Source: Chara braunii (taxonomy: Eukaryota; Streptophyta; Charophyceae; Charales; Characeae). Taken from it: a stretch of DNA of 20,480 nucleotides. The position numbers were made by a program, and so were the translations under genes. Of this stretch, positions 16,642 through 20,480 are shown one piece after another. The notes beneath the pieces are model-generated. The model was not told the DNA's origin and searched no databases. It worked only from the letters and a program-made list of their open reading frames with translations. Position 1 is the stretch's first letter. Each line of letters begins with the position of its first letter. The stretch spans positions 1,611,765 through 1,632,244 of the forward strand of contig BFEA01000090.1 of the NCBI GenBank assembly GCA_003427395.1, given 5' to 3'.

Positions 16642-16715
16642 CAAGGTGTAGCGCAGTCTGGTAGCGCATCTGTTTTGGGTACAGAGGGTCATAGGTTTGA
16701 ATCCTGTCACCTTGA
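16642..16715 (+). tRNA. trnP: tRNA-Pro(UGG), mitochondrial type
   Basis: Folds completely. The acceptor stem is CAAGGTG/CACCTTG (7 of 7), the D stem GCGC/GCGC, the anticodon stem TCTGT/ACAGA, the loop TTTGGGT with anticodon TGG, and the T stem ATAGG/CCTGT with one G-U pair around TTTGAAT. The discriminator is A, and no CCA is encoded. From memory, the body (TAGCGCAGTCTGGT...GCGCATCTGTTTTGGGTACAGAGGG) closely matches the native land-plant mitochondrial trnP-UGG and is further from the chloroplast gene. It sits in the leader of a gypsy element, so it is most likely a nuclear copy of mitochondrial DNA. Whether it is expressed is unknown. Confidence 0.88.
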
Positions 16716-16993
16716 GTCAAAATCAGAGTAAATTGACATGAAAATCAATCGACCATTATCACCTCATATTACTATTTATAAGCCAGTCGATTTGCTTTGA
16801 GGTTAGCAACCAGTCAGCATCGAGAAACAGAATATATATGTATATTAGTTTTGAGAAGCAGGCAGCAGACACTGTGAGAAAGATGTTCGGCAGTCAGCTA
16901 ACGTCAGACCCACTCAAGAGTTAGTAATCAGTGGTAGGGGGTAGGTCTAAGTGGTGAGGATGTGGAGGAAACTTACATGAGCCTTTCATCACC
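16716..16993. other. leader between tRNA and gag, no gene
   Basis: A/T-richer than its surroundings, with ATATATATGTATAT at 16832-16845. It may include further mitochondrial-derived sequence, but no mitochondrial gene was recognised. Confidence 0.4.
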
Positions 16994-18648
16994 ATGGATG
17001 ACTATCCCATGTTCACACTTCTGTCCCTGTCCGTGCTATGGGGACCCCTTCTTCGGTTTATATTTCCTCTTGGTTTCCAGCGAACCCTCTTCTCACATGT
17101 GGTGCTAAGGTCTGGGAAGTCAACACAGGCACAAACAGCTGAAGAGCAGGCAGAGATAGACCGCCGCCCGGCAGAAAAGAAGAAAGAGGAGGAAAAGAAA
17201 AGGAAGGAGGAGGAAGTGAAGAAGAAGTTGTTAGAAGACAAAGAAAAGATGGCGAAGGAGATGAAGGAGAAGGAGAAGAAGTTGCTGGAGGAACTAGAAG
17301 AAGAAGAAGAAGAAGAAGAAGAAGAAGAAGAAGAAGGTGAGAGGTTGGAAGGAAGGAGACCCCAGCAGACAGAAGAGAAGGCTGAAAGCAGCCACGCTGG
17401 GACAATCCAACTGTTGCAAATGGAGGCGATAGACTGGATGGGACAGTTCAGGTATCAGACGGAGATGCCGGAAGAGAGTGAGGAGGAGAAAGATGCTTTT
17501 ATGAATAAGCTGGCATCGGTAGCAGACCAGGAAGAGAAAGACTTCCTGCTGGAGGAGAAGAGAGCGGAGCTCGATAACAAGCTGGTGGCTGTAAGCTGGT
17601 GGTTATGAGAAGGCAAGAATATAATGAAAAAAAAAAAGATGGAGGAGGGGGAGCGGTTGCAAGCGATATTGGAGGAGCAAAAGGGTAAGCAAGCTACCAC
17701 AGACGAACGATTAGCCCTCTTCACTGACACCCTCCTCCATACTAACGAGGAACTCGCTGCCCTCCATCGATCCGTCAGTTAACTGGAATTCCATCAGGGA
17801 GAGTTTGAAGGAAACTGGAATAACTTCCTGAGTGCAGCCTCCCACCAAATAGATGACTGTATCCTCTGGTACGTAAAGCAGCTAGACAAAGCCCTTGTCA
17901 AGAAGCTGACCTACCCTGCCGTAGTTAGACATTTGAGGGCTGTAGGCCGGGGAGGAGATGGAGGAGATGATGGTGATGATGGAGACAAGAAGCGAAAAGG
18001 TCCCGGGACGAAGGGAGACCAAGATGCTGCGGAGTCCAGGCAAAAGATGAAGGTAAAGATACCCTGGACATATACGGGGAAGAAGGAAGAAAGTATTTTC
18101 CACTGGGAAGTAGCAATGGACACTTACCTGTATGCACAGAAAATACCATACTGGGACCGTGTGCTAATGGCGAGTTCGTGTCTGTCAGGTGATGCAATTA
18201 GCTTTGCTATCTCTCTAATGAAAGAGGTCGGCTGTACGTCCATGGTTCAGTATTCGCAAAAGATGCGCATAGAAGATTTCTTCAAGGCCCTGAGAGAAAG
18301 GTTGAGGTCAAAAACCTGGTCCATACGACAGAGTCCATGATCCTCAACATTAGTAACAGCAAGTGGAAGAGTGTGTCAACACTCAAGGCCACCATTGATG
18401 AGTTACTGCAATGTCTAGACCACGGACTGACCTTTGCGCAGATTCTGAATAACTTTGCTAGGGCGCTCCCAGATCCCCTAAGAACTCAGTTATATCCCCA
18501 CACGAAGGAAGAGGGAATGGCCTACGAGAAGTTCAGCAAGATCGTCGTGGATCATGCTGGCTTCTTGCAGGAGGCACAATATTGCCATTATTGGAAGGAC
18601 CCGCAGCGGGAAAGAAGTGGAGAGATCGGACGATCTCCGGTAATATAG
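16994..18648 (+). pseudogene. gypsy gag (coiled coil plus capsid), broken
   Basis: Frame from ATG 16994. Residues about 45-120 are almost continuous Glu/Lys-rich heptad-like sequence including a run of about 14 Glu, a strong predicted coiled coil. A TGA at 17606-17608 and a TAA at 17780-17782 interrupt the same frame. The capsid-like part then reads IPWTYTGKKEESIFHWEVAM, RVLMASSCLSGDAISFA and DFFKALRERLRS, matching retrotransposon gag (F..W...M, L.G.A...). A frameshift near 18300-18310 moves to a second frame with TIDELLQCLDHGL and FARALPDPLRTQLYP, ending at tandem stops (18646-18651). The first ~40 residues are hydrophobic and may not be genuine gag. Confidence 0.75.
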
Positions 18649-18766
18649 TAGGGAAAGATAACTAACTCGTCACCTTTGAGGAAGGAGCTGTCGAGTCACT
18701 AACCTACGACCAAATAGACTATGGGCTGACGAAGATAGCAACAGTCACTTAGCCCAGGGAGTGGAT

Positions 18767-18868
18767 TATGCAGCTGTTGCCACCCGCGGGGGAGGGCGAC
18801 AGGGAGGACGAGGCCGTGGTAGAGGAAGGGGGCGTCGCGGCCGAGGTGGAGGAAGAGGACCCGCCGCC
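18767..18868 (+). other. RG-rich box of gag
   Basis: In one frame 34 codons read YAAVATRGGG followed by near-continuous Arg-Gly repeats, then a TAG at 18869. RG-rich segments next to a zinc knuckle bind RNA. The reading frame then shifts to the one that carries the knuckle, with a further YYTGGRG/YSTGGRG repeat up to 18960. Confidence 0.65.
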
Positions 18869-19076
18869 TAGAGGTTGCGAAGGTAGCTACTACACGGGAG
18901 GTAGGGGTAATGGTCCCTCGCAAGGTGGAAGAGGTTCCTACTCCACAGGGGGTAGAGGTAGAGGAAACAACAAGTGACGACCATATCCACCCCATCTCGG
19001 GATTGCTGTTGGCAAAGCTTGGGTACAAATGGGGATTGATGAGAAGACTTGGGATGACCGTAAGGCAGCCGGCCAG

Positions 19077-19118
19077 TGTTTCAAATGTGGTGACCCCGAC
19101 CACATTGTTCCCTTCTGT
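19077..19118 (+). other. CCHC zinc knuckle of the plus-strand gag
   Basis: Encodes C-FK-C-GDPD-H-IVPF-C, an exact C-x2-C-x4-H-x4-C nucleocapsid knuckle. It is in the same frame as the protease that follows but is separated from it by TAG codons just after the knuckle. Confidence 0.95.
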
Positions 19119-19339
19119 CCCGAGTATCGGTACCCAAAAGGGAACAGCCAGTAGAGGTAGCAGTTGCCTCTACAGGGACTTTGGATGCAAACAAACTGTC
19201 ATCCTCCCATCCAGAGGTCCCAATGGCAGAGACAAACGGTAGAAGGCCCCCACCTAGTCAGCTACCCAGAGGTTGCTTGTGTTAGGACCTCTCTAGGTGG
19301 TCCCCTCGCAAGCATAGGTGATGAACTGATCACTCGTCG

Positions 19340-19790
19340 CCGCGCTTGGGCCGAGATGAAGAAAAAGAAAGGGCAATTGCTAATAGCAGACGTAGAGGTC
19401 AGTAGAGTAAAAGTGGGCGCGTTAATAGATAGCGGGTCAACGCGAACTTATATCAACAAGAAAGGGTTGTAGAAGATGCACCTAGGGCTGAAGGTCCAGA
19501 AGTTAAGACCAACCCGTTGCGAGTAAGTTAACGGATAACAGGGAGATAGTAGATAGTTATGTTGAAGGGGTTCGCGCATACTTCCGGTTGGAGGGATGGG
19601 ATAAGGTAGAACGTGTTCTGCACTCCCTGACACTCTTAGTGGAGGACAGCCTCCCTTTTGACATGATCTTAGAGACTGATCGAGGCAAGGCAGAGGATGC
19701 AAACATAAAATTGGGTGAGCATGAGTGCTGTTTGCCTAGTCCCCTAGGTGGGAAGAAGAAAGTGTTTGTTCCATGCATCCTGCGTGGAAA
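19340..19790 (+). pseudogene. gypsy aspartic protease, broken
   Basis: VGALIDSGSTRTYI contains the catalytic D-S-G (19428-19436) of retropepsin-type proteases; a TAG stops the frame 27 bases later. The second half is in another frame (from about 19560) and reads VEDSLPFDMILETDRG, matching the family's PxDxILG step with the usual Gly changed. It would cleave the gag-pol polyprotein. Confidence 0.72.
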
Positions 19791-19939
19791 ATAGCCTGTC
19801 ACTTTGCTGCATGAGTGCCCCGCGTTCGCCCGGCATGTGGTCAAGAATGACCTCGCCTACCAAGTGTTTGTTGCTTATGTGCGTCCCGTGAGTGCAGAAA
19901 AGAGGAAGAGTCAATGCCCCCCAATGTGCAGAAATTGCT

Positions 19940-20280
19940 TGCTGAGTTCTCAGATGTCGGAGAGGCCCCAAGTGGGGTGGTTGAGAGAGAGACCAAGCAC
20001 CGGATAGAGTTGGAACCCGGTAGCTGAATCCCCAAGGGCCCCATCTATAGGATGTCCCCAAAAGAGCTCGACGAACTGCGGAAGCAACTGGATGAGTTGA
20101 TTGAGAAGGGGTGGATTAGACCAAGCTCCTCACCGTTCAGTGCACCGGTTCTTTTTGTGCCAAAGAAGGGCGGCGAACTGGGAATGTGTATAGATTATAG
20201 GGGACTCGATGTTATGACGATAAAGAACGCTGAGCCATTGCCAAGGATAGACGATCTTTTAGACAGCGCAGCTGGGTTGC
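19940..20280 (+). pseudogene. gypsy reverse transcriptase N-terminal part, truncated
   Basis: From 20052: [20 protein letters not shown], then [20 protein letters not shown], then [27 protein letters not shown]. These are the fingers motifs (R-P-S-x-S-P, V-K-K, DYRxLN-like, [10 protein letters not shown]) of Ty3/gypsy RT. The expected FSKIDLRSGYHQ motif is missing because homology stops near 20275. The catalytic YxDD is not in the window. Confidence 0.85.
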
Positions 20281-20480
20281 CCCGGCAGCGTTGCATGCCT
20301 GGTGCTTCACGAAGTCGTTGCCTGCTGCTATGCGCTGCTTGAGATGTTGACTGCTGGCAGTCTGCTTTCAACAAGGGTAAAAGGGTTCATGACCCAAAGC
20401 ATCAATATGGGGACTCCACAGATTGTCGAGGGTTCAGCCTCCTGATGACTCAGTGCAACTCCAATGAAACAATGTTTCAT
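20281..20480. other. no gene recognised; sequence after the RT break
   Basis: The RT frame runs on to a stop at 20340 but no longer resembles RT. This sequence was either joined by deletion or recombination, or is an insertion continuing past the window edge. Confidence 0.45.

Larger units (their letters stand above)
16994..20280 (+). mobile_element. Ty3/gypsy-type retrotransposon, 3'-truncated internal region
   Basis: Order on the plus strand: coiled-coil N-terminal gag, capsid-like gag, RG-rich box, CCHC knuckle, protease, start of RT. RT homology ends abruptly after [12 protein letters not shown] near 20270; the rest of RT, RNase H and integrase are absent and unrelated sequence follows. 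Stops and frameshifts occur throughout. With the primer-binding site at 16274 the 5' half is largely preserved. Its pre-RT/RT start is close in pattern to the minus-strand element (both have YRMSP and PRIDDLLD), so they are related but distinct lineages. Confidence 0.85.

Overview
The window looks like intergenic, repeat-saturated nuclear DNA from the green plant lineage. It could be a streptophyte alga or an early land plant, but the species cannot be fixed from the sequence. Four things support this: a single spliced exon of a plant-type F-box/leucine-rich-repeat protein, a tRNA-Pro(UGG) that closely matches my recollection of the land-plant mitochondrial gene, a retroelement primer-binding site matching the tRNA-iMet site common in plant retrotransposons, and a short TTTAGGG-like telomeric stretch. 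There are no bacterial operons. Very little is intact coding sequence; almost all recognisable protein homology is decayed mobile-element polyprotein.

Left part (1-5250): about 3 kb of tandem and simple-sequence DNA. It holds a 3-copy ~110 bp repeat, a 4-unit array whose units carry (CT)n(CA)n microsatellites, and a purine-rich minisatellite. Two odd small structures follow. One is a 25-base poly-T tract flanked by a 10 bp direct repeat. The other is a 274 bp non-autonomous DNA element with four internal ~59 bp repeats, inverted ends and an 8 bp target-site duplication. The F-box/LRR exon (5006-5147, minus) has a clean acceptor and donor and is the only plausible host-gene piece.

Middle (5251-9750): the 3' end of a LINE reverse-transcriptase ORF with a CCHC zinc motif, broken by frameshifts and carrying a diverged ~350 bp internal tandem duplication. 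Next comes a ~150 bp tRNA-derived SINE on the minus strand with long target-site duplications. Directly beside it is a ~735 bp hAT-like non-autonomous element full of CCGGAC/GTCCGG motifs and flanked by ATCCTAAC on both sides.

Right part (9746-20480): two Ty3/gypsy-type elements arranged head to head. The minus-strand one (9746-15370) retains gag, CCHC knuckle, protease-like, RT, RNase H and integrase, all with stops and frameshifts. It also contains an 85 bp N gap flanked by identical 71 bp sequences, which is probably an assembly artefact. The plus-strand one (PBS at 16274, gag from 16994) runs gag, RG-rich box, CCHC knuckle and protease, and stops abruptly inside RT near 20280. Its leader contains a structurally perfect mitochondrial-type tRNA-Pro gene (16642-16715). 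I saw no new defence or biosynthetic system. The most notable items are the mitochondrial tRNA inside a retroelement leader, the two small TIR elements with 8 bp target duplications, the SINE/hAT neighbour pair, and the duplicated LINE tail.
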